From contig DBDK01000008.1 of NCBI GenBank assembly GCA_002293535.1, positions 62,001 through 126,000 on the forward strand: a DNA stretch of 64,000 nt, given 5' to 3'. Origin of the DNA: Alistipes sp. UBA934 (GTDB taxonomy: Bacteria > Bacteroidota > Bacteroidia > Bacteroidales > Rikenellaceae). Below the pieces are notes generated by a model that was given only the letters and a program-made list of their open reading frames with translations, was not told where the DNA came from and did no database searches. Below, in pieces: positions 37,651 through 47,756 of the stretch; the stretch's first letter is position 1, and each line of letters starts with the position of its first letter. A program made the translations under genes and the position numbers.

Positions 37651-37691
37651 GTTGGTCATTTTTGCTATCTTTGGTGCACCAAAAGACCAAC
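37651..37691 (+). promoter_or_regulatory. Promoter with nested palindromes before the fimbrillin-like gene
   Basis: TATCTTTG (37666-37673) is an exact -7 match. It runs into a perfect 14-nt palindrome, TTTGGTGCACCAAA (37670-37683), and both are framed by GTTGGTC (37651-37657) and its exact inverse GACCAAC (37685-37691). No -33 TTTG lies at standard spacing, which fits a promoter that depends on or is blocked by a DNA-binding protein. The ATG is at 37698. Confidence 0.55.
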
Positions 37692-37697
37692 TCAAAA

Positions 37698-39053
37698 ATG
37701 AAAAAACTCTATACGGCTGCGCCGCTATTAGCGGCCATTACTTTTGTGGGCTGCTCATACGAAAAACCACTCCGATCTACCGAAAATCCCGTTGAATTTC
37801 GAGCCTCAATCAATCCCACCACACGAGCCAATGGAACAAGTTGGGAAACGAGTGACGAAATCGGCATATTTATGCTTCCTGGCGACGGCTCCAACGTGAA
37901 GCATATCCATACAGGCGAAGGGTTTTTCTCAGCCGATGACCAACCGCTATACTATCCCAAGGATGGTTCGGCTGTTGATTTTGTGGCATATTATCCCTAC
38001 AGCGAGGAGATTGACGAAAGCCTCTATCCCATCGACATCACCGATCAAAGTGAACCTGCAGAGATAGATTTTATGTATTCTAACAACGCAGAAAACTACA
38101 CTTCAGGGGTTCCGTTCCTGCAATTCCACCACCAACTGGCGCGGCTCGTGCTGAGCATCACTGCTGCAGAAGACGACTCTCTGGAAGGGCTCGCAGGAAC
38201 GATCAAGGGACTGAAAACTGCAGGCACGTACAACCTCTCTACCGGAACCCTGTCACGGACCAACGATAGCGAGGCCGACATCGAGATGAGGATAGTTTCG
38301 ACAACCGAACAAGTCGTCACATTGGAAGCTATCGTACTGCCTGAAAGCGATTTAGATTTCACTATCGACTTCACTTTTATAGACGGCTCCACCGCGACCC
38401 TTCCGATGACCGATGTTGCATATTCTAAGGGTTACGCCTATACCTATAACGTCTCCATCAGCGCTCAAGCCAAGGCTGTGGTAATCGACAATACCGACAT
38501 TGTGGGTTGGATCGACGGTGGAAGCAGCGATCACGAAATAGAGAAAAAGCCCAATGGCAGTGGCACAGGTGAGTCTGAGGTATATTATTTGGAGACTTTC
38601 GGCACCGATAACGTCTACGCCTCGAAGCCAACGCTCGAAGCGTTCACCGGTTGGAGCAGCGGTGTTGCCGGCGTGAGCTACGTCAATTCAGGAAGCACCG
38701 CAGTGAATATTCGTTCGCAATCGGCCACTCCAACCAACCCCTATATGTGTTTTCCGCCACAAGTTGTTAGCGATCTCTCTATAGAGGAGTTACCCGCAAG
38801 CTATTCGGATATCGTTTTTTCGTGTGAACTGTTTTGTTCGTCCGGTTCGCTATCCAATCCCGTAAGATTTTTCGCCAATGGCACCGAGGTCTTTACGGAT
38901 AGCCCCTCAACACTTACAGGCACGCCGGCACACGTCTCTTTAGAGCTGCCTGACGGCACCACTTCGATTCGGTTTGTGGTAGATCTCACTTTATCGCCAA
39001 CGACCACCGTAAATGTCGATAATATTCAGTTGGAGGGCATCGCGGCAGATTAG
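37698..39053 (+). CDS. Fimbrillin-like lipoprotein with C-terminal jelly-roll-like domain
   Basis: A 451-residue exported lipoprotein (AITFVGC, Cys about 15). The N-terminal about 270 residues follow the Bacteroidetes fimbrillin-family (Mfa-like) pattern: ISLVPTT-like [54 protein letters not shown] second domain from about residue 300 ([11 protein letters not shown], a central cluster of Ser/Thr strands, final NVDNIQLEG) resembles beta-sandwich domains on surface proteins. It could be a minor or tip pilus subunit or a surface adhesin. It stands alone, with no pilus assembly genes beside it. Its stop overlaps the convergent secA end by 4 nt. Confidence 0.75.
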   Translation: MKKLYTAAPLLAAITFVGCSYEKPLRSTENPVEFRASINPTTRANGTSWETSDEIGIFMLPGDGSNVKHIHTGEGFFSADDQPLYYPKDGSAVDFVAYYPYSEEIDESLYPIDITDQSEPAEIDFMYSNNAENYTSGVPFLQFHHQLARLVLSITAAEDDSLEGLAGTIKGLKTAGTYNLSTGTLSRTNDSEADIEMRIVSTTEQVVTLEAIVLPESDLDFTIDFTFIDGSTATLPMTDVAYSKGYAYTYNVSISAQAKAVVIDNTDIVGWIDGGSSDHEIEKKPNGSGTGESEVYYLETFGTDNVYASKPTLEAFTGWSSGVAGVSYVNSGSTAVNIRSQSATPTNPYMCFPPQVVSDLSIEELPASYSDIVFSCELFCSSGSLSNPVRFFANGTEVFTDSPSTLTGTPAHVSLELPDGTTSIRFVVDLTLSPTTTVNVDNIQLEGIAAD

Positions 39054-42000
39054 ACGGCTCCTTTTCCGTGGCAGTTCTTGTATTTTTTGCCCGACCCGCA
39101 AGGACAGGGGTCGTTACGACCGACCTTCTTCTCCACCTGAACGGGCATCGGCTTACCTTTGTCGCCGGAACCGGCAGCACGAGCCGCCTCCATACGAGAA
39201 GCGTGCAGGCGATTGACATCCACCTGGTTACGTTCGCGTTGCTGCTGCAGACCAGCCGCGTCACCAGGAGTACCGGCACGAACGGGAATGAAGCTCTTGT
39301 TCACGATGGCCAACACCTCGCCATTGATTTTACCCAACATCTTTGAGAACAGGCCGAACGACTCGAACTTATAGATCAACAGCGGGTCTTTCTGCTCGTA
39401 AGTGGCGTTCTGCACACTTTGGCGCAACTCGTCCATCTCACGCAGGTGCTCACGCCAATTGTCATCTATAGTAGTGAGCATCACGAGCTTGGCAAACTGC
39501 TTGTAAATTTCGTTGCAGTCGGTTTCGTAGGTTTTCTTCAAATCGACAGAGACGTTGTAGCCCAGTGTGCCGTTGGTGATGGGAATGCGGATGTTTTCGT
39601 ACATCGCGCCCTGATCCTTGTAAACCTTGGAGATGATGGGACGGGCAACCTGAGCCACGGCCTGAGCGCGACGTTCGTAAGCGTTGCGTATATCGCTGAC
39701 AATAAGCTCGGTAAGCTCTTTTTTATTAGTCCCTTTGAAAGCCTGCTCGTCGAACGACGGATGGACGGCGACAAGACGGATCAACTCGAAGCTAACCTCC
39801 TCGAAGTCGGCATCGGCGTAGTTTTCAACGAACTCCTCGGTGAAATCCCACATTATATTATTGAGATCCAACTCGATACGCTCGCCGAACAGTGCGTGGC
39901 GACGACGAGTGTAGATGACCGTACGCTGAGAGTTCATCACGTCATCGTATTGCAAGAGGCGCTTACGGATTCCGTAGTTGTTCTCCTCAACCTTCTTTTG
40001 CGCGCGCTCGATCGCACTCGACATCATCTTGGCCTGGATCACCTCGCCCTCTTCGAGCCCCATACGGTCCATCATACCGGCAATGCGCGCCGAGCCGAAA
40101 AGACGCATAAGATCATCCTCCAAAGAGACAAAGAATTGCGACGATCCGGGGTCACCCTGACGACCCGCGCGCCCACGCAACTGCCTATCGACGCGGCGAC
40201 TCTCGTGACGTTCGGTACCGATGATCGCAAGCCCCCCCGCAGCCTTCACTTCCGGCGAAAGCTTGATGTCGGTACCACGACCCGCCATATTGGTCGCAAT
40301 AGTCACCTGACCTGCGTGGCCCGCTTCGGCAACTATCTGAGCCTCAAGTTGATGTTGTTTAGCATTGAGCACGTTATGTTTGATTCCGCGAAGCTTGAGC
40401 ATTCGGGAGAGGAGTTCGGAAATCTCGACAGAGGTCGTACCTACCAGAACCGGACGGCTCTCGGTAACAAGACGTGCAATCTCATCGATAACAGCATTAT
40501 ACTTCTCGCGCTTGGTCTTATATATAAGGTCTTCGCGGTCATCGCGGATAATTGGACGGTTGGTGGGAATGACGATAACGTCCAACTTGTAGATATCCCA
40601 GAACTCGGCCGCCTCGGTCTCGGCAGTACCGGTCATACCCGCAAGTTTGTGATACATACGGAAATAGTTCTGGAGAGTGATCGTCGCAAAGGTCTGCGTG
40701 GCGGCCTCGACCTGAACGCGTTCCTTTGCTTCGATGGCCTGATGGAGACCGTCGGAATAACGGCGACCGTCGAGAATACGACCGGTCTGCTCATCGACGA
40801 TCTTGACTTTGTTGTCCATCACGACGTACTCGACGTCCTTTTCGAACATACTGTATGCCTTAAGCAACTGATTTACAGTGTGTACCCGTTCGGTCTTGAT
40901 GGAGTAGTCGTTCACTATCTTGTCCTTGCGTTCGGCCTTCTCTTCAGGTGACGCGTCGGCTGCCTCCAGCGAGGCAATCTCCGAGCCGATGTCGGGCAAC
41001 ACGAAAAATCCCTCCTCCTTGAACGTACGCGACAGGTTTTCGTGACCCTTGTCGGTGAGTTCCACCGAGTTGAGTTTCTCGTCGATAACAAACCACAGAT
41101 CGTCCGTAATTTCGGGCATCCGCTTGTTGTTGTCAGCCATATAGGTGTTCTCGGTCTTTTGAAGCAACGTGCGCACACCCGTTTCGCTGAGGAATTTGAT
41201 CAACGGCTTGTACTTTGGCAACCCTTTGTGGGCGCGTAGGAGCAGCACTCCCGCCTCGTCCATCTTGCCCTCACCGAACAGGCGGCGCGACTCTGAGACA
41301 AGTTTTGTGACCTCGGCCTTTTGCAGATTATAGAGTTGTTCGATGGGAGTGCGGTAGTCGTCGAACAGCTGATCGTCGCCCTTAGGCACCGGACCGGAGA
41401 TGATCAGTGGAGTTCGAGCGTCGTCGATCAACACGGAGTCCACCTCATCCACTATCGCGAAGTGGTGCTTGCGCTGAACAAGGTCGTCCGGCGAGATAGC
41501 CATATTGTCGCGCAGGTAGTCGAAACCATATTCGTTGTTCGTACCGAACGTAATATCGGAAAGATAAGCTTTTCGACGAGCCGCCGAACCGGGCTGGTGG
41601 CGATCGATGCAATCGACGCTGAGGCCGTGGAATTCATACATCGGGCCCATCCACTCGGAGTCGCGGCGAGCCAGATAGTCGTTCACCGTGACCATATGTA
41701 CTCCCTTGCCAGCCAGAGCGTTAAGGAACACAGGAAGAGTTGCGACAAGAGTCTTACCCTCACCGGTCGCCATCTCGGCAATGTTACCCTTATGGAGAGC
41801 TACCCCACCGAACAACTGCACATCATAGTGCACCATATCCCAAGTGACAAGGTTACCGCCTGCCTGCCAGCTGTTTTTATAAACGGCCGAGTTACCCTCG
41901 ATCGTCACGTAATCCTTGGAGGTCGCAAGGTCACGGTCGTGCTGGTTCGCTGTCACGCGGATCGTGGGGTTCTCGGTAAAGCGCCGCGCCGTCTCTTTCA

Positions 42001-42349
42001 TAACTGCGAAAGCTTCCGGCAATAACTGATCGAGCATCTCTTCGATCTTTTCGTCGATACGTTTCGTGAGCTCGTCGATCTCCCTGGCCATCGCCTCCTT
42101 ATGGTCGAGAGGAATACTTCCCGCGTCGATATCAGCTTTAAGGGTTGCGATACGGCCCTCCTCAGGAGAGATGTACTCGGCTATGGAAGAGCGCATTGCA
42201 GCTGAACGATCGCGCAGTTCGTCGTTAGTAAGCCCCTCCAAAGTCGGGTATATTTCAAGAGTTTTTGCCACATAAGGTTCGATCATTTTGCGGTCGCGAT
42301 CGACCTTAGAGCCGGCAAAAAATTTAATTACAGAAGTCAGTACACTCAT
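39050..42349 (-). CDS. secA: Preprotein translocase ATPase SecA
   Basis: Motor ATPase of the Sec pathway, driving proteins through SecYEG. The 1099 residues carry the long inserts usual in Bacteroidota. Walker [14 protein letters not shown], the DEAD-like [39 protein letters not shown], and the C-terminal zinc domain [13 protein letters not shown] are intact. The ATG at 42349 is used; an open frame to 42361 begins with a non-ATG codon. It is the last gene of the GSCFA-to-secA run, and a -7-like TAACTTTA (42381-42374, minus strand) may give it its own start. Confidence 0.97.
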   Translation of the reverse strand: MSVLTSVIKFFAGSKVDRDRKMIEPYVAKTLEIYPTLEGLTNDELRDRSAAMRSSIAEYISPEEGRIATLKADIDAGSIPLDHKEAMAREIDELTKRIDEKIEEMLDQLLPEAFAVMKETARRFTENPTIRVTANQHDRDLATSKDYVTIEGNSAVYKNSWQAGGNLVTWDMVHYDVQLFGGVALHKGNIAEMATGEGKTLVATLPVFLNALAGKGVHMVTVNDYLARRDSEWMGPMYEFHGLSVDCIDRHQPGSAARRKAYLSDITFGTNNEYGFDYLRDNMAISPDDLVQRKHHFAIVDEVDSVLIDDARTPLIISGPVPKGDDQLFDDYRTPIEQLYNLQKAEVTKLVSESRRLFGEGKMDEAGVLLLRAHKGLPKYKPLIKFLSETGVRTLLQKTENTYMADNNKRMPEITDDLWFVIDEKLNSVELTDKGHENLSRTFKEEGFFVLPDIGSEIASLEAADASPEEKAERKDKIVNDYSIKTERVHTVNQLLKAYSMFEKDVEYVVMDNKVKIVDEQTGRILDGRRYSDGLHQAIEAKERVQVEAATQTFATITLQNYFRMYHKLAGMTGTAETEAAEFWDIYKLDVIVIPTNRPIIRDDREDLIYKTKREKYNAVIDEIARLVTESRPVLVGTTSVEISELLSRMLKLRGIKHNVLNAKQHQLEAQIVAEAGHAGQVTIATNMAGRGTDIKLSPEVKAAGGLAIIGTERHESRRVDRQLRGRAGRQGDPGSSQFFVSLEDDLMRLFGSARIAGMMDRMGLEEGEVIQAKMMSSAIERAQKKVEENNYGIRKRLLQYDDVMNSQRTVIYTRRRHALFGERIELDLNNIMWDFTEEFVENYADADFEEVSFELIRLVAVHPSFDEQAFKGTNKKELTELIVSDIRNAYERRAQAVAQVARPIISKVYKDQGAMYENIRIPITNGTLGYNVSVDLKKTYETDCNEIYKQFAKLVMLTTIDDNWREHLREMDELRQSVQNATYEQKDPLLIYKFESFGLFSKMLGKINGEVLAIVNKSFIPVRAGTPGDAAGLQQQRERNQVDVNRLHASRMEAARAAGSGDKGKPMPVQVEKKVGRNDPCPCGSGKKYKNCHGKGAV

Positions 42350-42378
42350 ATTTTTTCGCAAAAAATTATCTGGTAAAG

Positions 42379-43566
42379 TTACAACATTTTTTTGATTTCA
42401 CTACGACAAATCCTGCATTCGGCACAAGCTCCGGTCGCGCAATATTCGTTTTGAAGCTCAAGCAACGCCTGACTCTCGAACGCATTCCAAGCCTCGCAAC
42501 CACCGAGATACCAGCCGGCAAGCTTGATATTCTGTTCTGCGGGAATGGTCTCCAACAAGGATAACGCCCTGTCACACAGCTCTTCGGCACCAGTCTCCCT
42601 GCCATAAGCGAACATCAACGGCGCCACCATATTGATGCCCACCAAACGAGCCTTATTTCGGCCGATACCATCCGGAGTCATAAATAACGTCTCTACCTGC
42701 TCGGAATTGTGGCAGGCCAGCATTCCGTCCAGCATAAAATCTTTCTTGCTCAGAAGCGCGGCAATCTGCTCAAGTCTTAATTTGGGGTGATTCACGGGAC
42801 GAAGTTTGGTCAGATCCCACTCGCCTAAGCGAAGAGGGACTATAGAATATTTGGCTGCCAGATGGCGAAATTCTTCCATTCGCGGATCGTCCGGCTCAAG
42901 AAATCCGCCACCGCCAAGCAACAGAGTCTCAACTCTTTGAGGCGAACTTTTTTCGCGCGAGATCATCACCGCCGTCACCCTTGAAGCCAGATCGGTGAAA
43001 GCCCCCTTGTTGCGATCGCCGCCCATAGCGGAAAGCAGCAGAACGTGGAAAGTTTGGTTCCAGTCTTGCCGCGCTGCCTCGAAAATCTCCATCACACGAC
43101 CGGTCTTGCGCTTAAGCCGCTCCACAAGCAGAGAGGTAAACAAGCTTGTTCGCCAGGGTCCCTCCATCGCGGTGATCTTTCCGGCACATCTCTTTTCACT
43201 CGCCCCTTTACGCAGAGTATCGTAATATTCAGTCAGTTGTGGCGCTATGTCATATTGGATTTGCGGCACTAATTTGTCAATTTGGCCGGGCGCCTGTCGC
43301 GAAAACCCATCCAACACCGGTTGCATTTCCCGCTCGACAACTCTCAGGATCGCCCCGTCGGGCACAGTCGTTTCGCTTCCTACCGCCACGCTTCCTCTAC
43401 GCCGCTCGCCATCCACTATCGTCTCTACTGCGAACCAAACCCCCTTATCGTCAGAGAGTTCACCCTCTGAAATCACCTCGATCTGCTCGCCGCCAACGCC
43501 AACGAAACTGCCGCCGGTCAGCCGACCTGCCCGCCAAATCAAATTCAGAAGCGCCGAGTGTCCCAT
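42379..43566 (-). CDS. DUF2851 family protein, divergent N-terminus
   Basis: A 395-residue cytosolic protein of a Bacteroidota-enriched family without assigned function. The C-terminal two-thirds match: [55 protein letters not shown], and the Cys-rich end [13 protein letters not shown]. The N-terminal third seems degenerate: the His/Glu-containing segment I expect after the first strand (a VEIH-type motif) reads SVAVG here. It lies between the SufT-like gene and secA, 6 nt after the former. Confidence 0.75.
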   Translation of the reverse strand: MGHSALLNLIWRAGRLTGGSFVGVGGEQIEVISEGELSDDKGVWFAVETIVDGERRRGSVAVGSETTVPDGAILRVVEREMQPVLDGFSRQAPGQIDKLVPQIQYDIAPQLTEYYDTLRKGASEKRCAGKITAMEGPWRTSLFTSLLVERLKRKTGRVMEIFEAARQDWNQTFHVLLLSAMGGDRNKGAFTDLASRVTAVMISREKSSPQRVETLLLGGGGFLEPDDPRMEEFRHLAAKYSIVPLRLGEWDLTKLRPVNHPKLRLEQIAALLSKKDFMLDGMLACHNSEQVETLFMTPDGIGRNKARLVGINMVAPLMFAYGRETGAEELCDRALSLLETIPAEQNIKLAGWYLGGCEAWNAFESQALLELQNEYCATGACAECRICRSEIKKML

Positions 43567-43572
43567 ACCTCT

Positions 43573-43893
43573 TTATAATAGGCCAAGCTCTAATTTCGCC
43601 TCGTCCGACAGGTGCGATTTATCCCACGGCGGATCGAAAGTGAGCGTCAAATCGACCTCCCTCACCCCTTCGACTCCTGCAACGGCATTCTTAACATTTT
43701 CCACCAGCGTATCGGCAACGGGACAATTGGGAGCCGTGAGTGTCATCGTAACGTGAGCCACGCCGTCGGGCTGATAATCAATGTCATAGATAAGACCCAT
43801 ATCGTAAATGTTCACCGGGATTTCGGGATCGAAAACGGCCTTCAGCGCGGCGACAATAGCCTGCTCGACGTCCAGTATTTCGCTTGGTGTCAT
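43573..43893 (-). CDS. DUF59/MIP18-family Fe-S assembly protein (SufT-like)
   Basis: A 106-residue protein of the SufT/PaaD-like family that helps mature iron-sulfur proteins. VFDPEIPVNIYDMGLIYDI and the single conserved cysteine in LTAPNCPVADTL (Cys57) are visible, and the protein ends in a short tail. It overlaps sufE by 4 nt, so the two Fe-S assembly functions are translated together. Confidence 0.9.
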   Translation of the reverse strand: MTPSEILDVEQAIVAALKAVFDPEIPVNIYDMGLIYDIDYQPDGVAHVTMTLTAPNCPVADTLVENVKNAVAGVEGVREVDLTLTFDPPWDKSHLSDEAKLELGLL

Positions 43894-44330
43894 TGATCCG
43901 AGGCCGCCTCCATCGGCTTGTTCTCTAACGCTAATGCGTACATTCTCATCTGTTTAACCATCGCGGCAAGGCCGTTTGCTCTCGTAGGCGAGAGATTTTC
44001 GCGCAAGCCGACACGATCAATAAAATAGAGGTCTGCATCGAGTATTTCGCGCGGAGTCCGACCATTCAACACTTTGATAAGAAGCGAAATAATTCCCTTA
44101 GTGATTATTGCGTCGCTGTCCGCAGAAAAATAAACCCGCCCATCCTCCATCTTCGCGTCGAGCCAAACCCTTGACTGACACCCATTTATTGCGTACTGCT
44201 CGGTTCTATGCGCGGGATCTATGGGAGGTAGCGCGTTACCTAACTCGATGAGGTAGTTGTACTTGTCGAGCCAGTCATCGAATATGGCAAAATCGGCGAT
44301 TATCTCGTCTTGCAGTGCGTCAGTTTCCAT
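43890..44330 (-). CDS. sufE: Cysteine desulfuration protein SufE
   Basis: Sulfur acceptor that takes persulfide from the SufS desulfurase. The 146 residues contain the active-site loop INGCQSRVWL (Cys51) and the C-terminal GLRENLSPTRANGLAAMVKQM helix, both typical. It overlaps the preceding phosphatase-fold gene by 11 nt and the SufT-like gene by 4 nt. No sufBCDS is in the window. Confidence 0.93.
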   Translation of the reverse strand: METDALQDEIIADFAIFDDWLDKYNYLIELGNALPPIDPAHRTEQYAINGCQSRVWLDAKMEDGRVYFSADSDAIITKGIISLLIKVLNGRTPREILDADLYFIDRVGLRENLSPTRANGLAAMVKQMRMYALALENKPMEAASDQ

Positions 44331-45864
44331 ATTCGAGGCTCAATTTGTCGTTATCCATCATCGGCAGTGTAACGCCTATTAGATATGCTATCGTAGGTGC
44401 AACTTGCACCATATCAACCGGTTCGGTAATATGTATAGCAGGAATTTGCCAACCCCAAAACATCAGCGGCACGTGGGTGTCGTAATCATACATAGAGCCC
44501 GAAAGGCTCTTGGTACCTTCGCGCTCCTCCACCCATCCGGGCATCAGATTGAGCACCACATCGCCACCACGTCGCGGATAGAAACTACATTGCATCTGGC
44601 GACCCCAACCCTCACCGAAATAGCCTCCGCTCAGCGCCGTGGCCGTCAGCACGTGCGAAACACCACGGAATTGCAATGCGAAAGTCGCCGCACGAGTCTG
44701 CACGTCGGAAAGATTCAAACCCTTCTGGTACACTAAGTTACGATTCAGATATATCTCCCTGTCGATGCAGTCGATCACCCACTCTCCGACACCGAATTGC
44801 GCACCCAAAAAGCTGTTCAAAATTGTCCGGAATTGTGCAACGTTAAAGCGATCTCTGATACCCTCGCCAAGGCCGTGGTCGGCCGTTACAACAAACAGCA
44901 CATCAGAGAGTTGCACCTTTGCCAGGATCGCTTTCGCAAGCCTTCCAAGGTCAATGTCGAGACGATACACCATATCCTCCACCTCCATCGAAGCGGCGCC
45001 ATAAGTCTCACCCACCCAACGCGTGGGGTCGAAGCAAATCGTGAGAATGTCCGTCGCATCATCCTGACCAAGCTTTTCTTCGGCCACCAGTCGCGTCGCA
45101 AAATCGACCATAAGGGTGTTGCCAAACGGGCTATGTGTCAATGCATTATAATTATCGAACTTGCCGATTTTCTTACCCGTTCCACCGGCAAAAATCGTGT
45201 TACTTTTATTGATGTATTGTCCCTTTGGACGGGCCATCGACCAACCCTCTTCACGATATTTACTTGCCTCACGATCAGTGTTATAGGCCACAATCCAAGC
45301 CGGCAGGCGATCCGCATAATAAGTAGAGGTGTGCCACGTAGCGCGACCTGCCTCCATCCAATACGCGCGACCTCGCTGGCCTCCAGCCACCACTGCAGAA
45401 ATGGGGTCACCGGCAACACTAATCACCTTACTACCAGGCGAATGATCGAGCAATCTATCGCCCAACGTCGGCATTACCAAATGTAGCGGAGAGTGGGCTC
45501 CCTCGCCCGCACCCGTACCCAAACCCTGCTCGGAAGGGTCGGCCGTGAGATCCACGCGCCCATTGGTCACATACTCAATCCACGCAGGCGCCACGACCCC
45601 GTGCATCGACGGTTCGGCACCCGTGGTCAGTGTGGCCAATCCGGTCGGTGTATTTGTCTGCATATAAGAGTAATAAGCAGCATCAAAGGTCATCCCCTCG
45701 GAAGCAAAACGCGCAAAACCCTCGTCGGAAAGATTCGGGCCGAAACGCTGCAACAGGTTCCACGATACACCACTAACTACTACATTTACAACAAGTTTAG
45801 GCTTTTTTTGCGCCTGCCCCACAATGGGCAGCACCAAGAGTAGGAGGGTTAGAATTTTTCGCAT
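44320..45864 (-). CDS. Alkaline-phosphatase-fold (PafA-like) exported protein, probably metal-site defective
   Basis: Exported 514-residue protein (signal peptide ending VGQAQ) of the nucleotide pyrophosphatase/alkaline phosphatase superfamily. The candidate Thr nucleophile region TNTPTGLATLTTGAEPSMHG and the Asp-His pair in VVTADHGLGEG are present. Other expected metal ligands are replaced: VVVSG where Asp is usual (VVD), DPTRWVGETYG where family members read D-Y-x-G-H, and SLSGSMYDYD where a THG is usual. It may therefore be catalytically inactive. ATG 45864 is chosen over a TTG two codons earlier. It follows the GSCFA gene by 8 nt and overlaps sufE. Confidence 0.82.
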   Translation of the reverse strand: MRKILTLLLLVLPIVGQAQKKPKLVVNVVVSGVSWNLLQRFGPNLSDEGFARFASEGMTFDAAYYSYMQTNTPTGLATLTTGAEPSMHGVVAPAWIEYVTNGRVDLTADPSEQGLGTGAGEGAHSPLHLVMPTLGDRLLDHSPGSKVISVAGDPISAVVAGGQRGRAYWMEAGRATWHTSTYYADRLPAWIVAYNTDREASKYREEGWSMARPKGQYINKSNTIFAGGTGKKIGKFDNYNALTHSPFGNTLMVDFATRLVAEEKLGQDDATDILTICFDPTRWVGETYGAASMEVEDMVYRLDIDLGRLAKAILAKVQLSDVLFVVTADHGLGEGIRDRFNVAQFRTILNSFLGAQFGVGEWVIDCIDREIYLNRNLVYQKGLNLSDVQTRAATFALQFRGVSHVLTATALSGGYFGEGWGRQMQCSFYPRRGGDVVLNLMPGWVEEREGTKSLSGSMYDYDTHVPLMFWGWQIPAIHITEPVDMVQVAPTIAYLIGVTLPMMDNDKLSLEYGN

Positions 45865-45872
45865 CTGCAAAT

Positions 45873-46715
45873 TTAGTCAAAAAATTTAATTTCATCACTC
45901 AAATCGAGCTCCGGATGGCGCGCAGCAAGCTCTCGGATCTGCTTCAACATTGACTTTCTGAACTGATTATGTTCTTGAGTGTCAGGATTAAACGGGCGAT
46001 GCCGGATCGCTCTGGCGATATTTTCGACCTCGCCTATGAGCCGACGTGTAGCCTCGTCGAAAGCTGCGGTAGAGAATTTTTCCCACACGTAGCCCACCGC
46101 CTCGGTCGAGGGATGCGCAAGGTCGGCGCCATAAAAACGGTAGTCACGCAGATCATCGTTAAATATCTCATAGGCAGGGAAATAGATCGCATTTTCATAG
46201 CGCTCTACCAACTCGCCAATCGCTACACGAAGCACTGCTTTACTGAGTGAATTCTCCTCGAAACCATCCTTGAGATGACGCACCGGGCTGAGCGTAAAGA
46301 TCACCTGTTTGCCCGCGAGCACCCCGGTGCCGGTGGGCTGTTTGTCCTCCAGAAGTGCAGAAAACCGCTCCACGATCTCTTCCACCCCTAATCGCCGACG
46401 CGTGAACAAATTGGCCGGACGCCGCTCGCAATTTGCAACCACTTTACCATCAAGCTCATACACCCAGGCTGTACCGAACGTTATCAACACATAATCGGCC
46501 TGCCTAAACGATTCGATATCACCCTTTTCCAGTGCATCGGCTATCGAAAACGGATTGTATAACACGCCCGTGGGGTTCGTCTCGATGGGAAATTTCGCTC
46601 TCCGCAACCACTCGGCAATACGCTCGGCAAAGCACGAGCCCACCGAAAAACCACGACGTCGGTGGTCGATCTTAAGCTCCCACGGTGCCACTTCTATCTC
46701 CGTCCGAAATTTCAT
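45873..46715 (-). CDS. GSCFA domain-containing protein
   Basis: A 280-residue protein named for the motif SVGSCFAERIAEWL (about 24-37). It resembles SGNH-hydrolase-like folds: the N-terminal GSCFA Ser-Cys, FGTAWVYE, TLSPVRHLKDGF and PAYEIFNDDLRDYRFY with ADLAHPS. A hydrolase or acyltransferase role is possible, but the substrate is unknown. The ATG at 46715 is used; the frame upstream lacks homology and the promoter sits there. It is first in a run to secA. Confidence 0.88.
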   Translation of the reverse strand: MKFRTEIEVAPWELKIDHRRRGFSVGSCFAERIAEWLRRAKFPIETNPTGVLYNPFSIADALEKGDIESFRQADYVLITFGTAWVYELDGKVVANCERRPANLFTRRRLGVEEIVERFSALLEDKQPTGTGVLAGKQVIFTLSPVRHLKDGFEENSLSKAVLRVAIGELVERYENAIYFPAYEIFNDDLRDYRFYGADLAHPSTEAVGYVWEKFSTAAFDEATRRLIGEVENIARAIRHRPFNPDTQEHNQFRKSMLKQIRELAARHPELDLSDEIKFFD

Positions 46716-46723
46716 AATTCGCG

Positions 46724-46754
46724 CAAATATAGTGCAAGGCGAGTGAAAAGCCAA
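46724..46754 (-). promoter_or_regulatory. Promoter of the GSCFA-phosphatase-suf-DUF2851-secA run
   Basis: On the minus strand: TTG (46754-46752), 20-nt spacer, TATATTTG (46731-46724), 9 nt before the ATG. A full consensus match. Confidence 0.65.
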
Positions 46755-46791
46755 GTTTACTTGAGATTTTCCGAGCCGCAGCCTATATTGC

Positions 46792-46822
46792 TTGTTGAAA
46801 ACAAGAAAAATAACTATTTTTA
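46792..46822 (+). promoter_or_regulatory. Candidate ispE promoter
   Basis: TTG (46792-46794), 20-nt spacer, TATTTTTA (46815-46822), 8 nt before the ATG. The -33 end lies in an inverted repeat, CTTGTT-GAA-AACAAG (46791-46805). Confidence 0.45.
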
Positions 46823-46829
46823 CACCATT

Positions 46830-47735
46830 ATGGAACTAAAAGCGTGCTGTAAAATAAATTTGGGCCTGCGGGTCGTGCGGCGAAGAGACGATGGTTTTCA
46901 CGACATAGAGACCGTGATGGTACCTGTTCGTGGCTTATATGATGAGCTGGTCGTCAAGCCATTGGACTTTCTGCCGACCACTCCTCCGCCCTATCCCGCG
47001 CCGGCGTTTCCCTCATCCCTGAATTCGGTTTTGGAGGTCACGGGCGCCGAGCTCGATTGTCCCCCCGAACAGAATATTTGTATGCGCGCGCTAAGGCTCG
47101 TTCAGAAGGAGACGGGCATCGGCGAGGCGCTCATACGACTACATAAGATCATACCTTCAGGCGCCGGTCTGGGAGGAGGATCGGCAGATGCGGCGGCTGT
47201 GCTACTCGCTTTGAATCAGGAGTTTGTGCTGGAACTTTCAGACTCCGAACTCGAACGCCTTGCCGCGCAATTAGGCTGTGACGTTCCGTTTTTTATTCGC
47301 GCTCTTGCAGGCTCAGGCCTTGTCGGAACGCAGCTTTGCACCGGTCGCGGTGAAATTCTCACACCTATGGAAATCGACCTTTCCAGCCTCTGGCTTGTGA
47401 TTGCAAAACCCCAAGTGTCAGTCTCCACTGCCGAAGCTTATGCAGGCGTAATCCCGCAAAAAAACATCTTGCCTCTACCTGAAATCCTGCGACAGCCTGT
47501 TTCCGAATGGCGTGAACTGTTGGTTAATGACTTTGAACTCAGCATTTTAGAGCGTTATCCGCAGATAGCTGCACTCAAAAATCTGCTCTATGACGAAGGC
47601 GCTATATACGCTTCTATGTCGGGTTCCGGATCGGCTGTTTTCGGTCTTTTTGCCCATCGCCCTACACTCGATACCCAACTCGATATCGCCGCAGAGCTTG
47701 GCCCAGTTTTTGTCCATATAGAAAAAATTACCTAA
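46830..47735 (+). CDS. ispE: 4-diphosphocytidyl-2-C-methyl-D-erythritol kinase
   Basis: GHMP-family kinase of the MEP isoprenoid pathway. The 301 residues show the substrate strand CKINLGLRVVRRRDDGFHDIETV (about 7-29), the ATP loop IPSGAGLGGGSADAA (about 108-122) and the C-terminal SMSGSGSAVFG loop. The ATG at 46830 is used, because upstream open frame has no homology and covers the promoter. The stop overlaps the grpE promoter -7 box. Confidence 0.95.
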   Translation: MELKACCKINLGLRVVRRRDDGFHDIETVMVPVRGLYDELVVKPLDFLPTTPPPYPAPAFPSSLNSVLEVTGAELDCPPEQNICMRALRLVQKETGIGEALIRLHKIIPSGAGLGGGSADAAAVLLALNQEFVLELSDSELERLAAQLGCDVPFFIRALAGSGLVGTQLCTGRGEILTPMEIDLSSLWLVIAKPQVSVSTAEAYAGVIPQKNILPLPEILRQPVSEWRELLVNDFELSILERYPQIAALKNLLYDEGAIYASMSGSGSAVFGLFAHRPTLDTQLDIAAELGPVFVHIEKIT

Positions 47736-47740
47736 TTTTG
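47709..47740 (+). promoter_or_regulatory. grpE-dnaJ promoter
   Basis: TTTG (47709-47712), 20-nt spacer, TAATTTTG (47733-47740), overlapping the ispE stop. A full consensus match, 17 nt before the grpE ATG. No CIRCE or other heat-shock repeat was seen. Confidence 0.7.
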
Positions 47741-47756
47741 ACCAAATTCAAAGACT

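Noticed and set aside
39419..40951. Long antisense open frame inside secA (about 510 codons, plus strand)
   Set aside because: Entirely opposite secA, whose motifs are unequivocal; long mirror frames are common in this codon usage.
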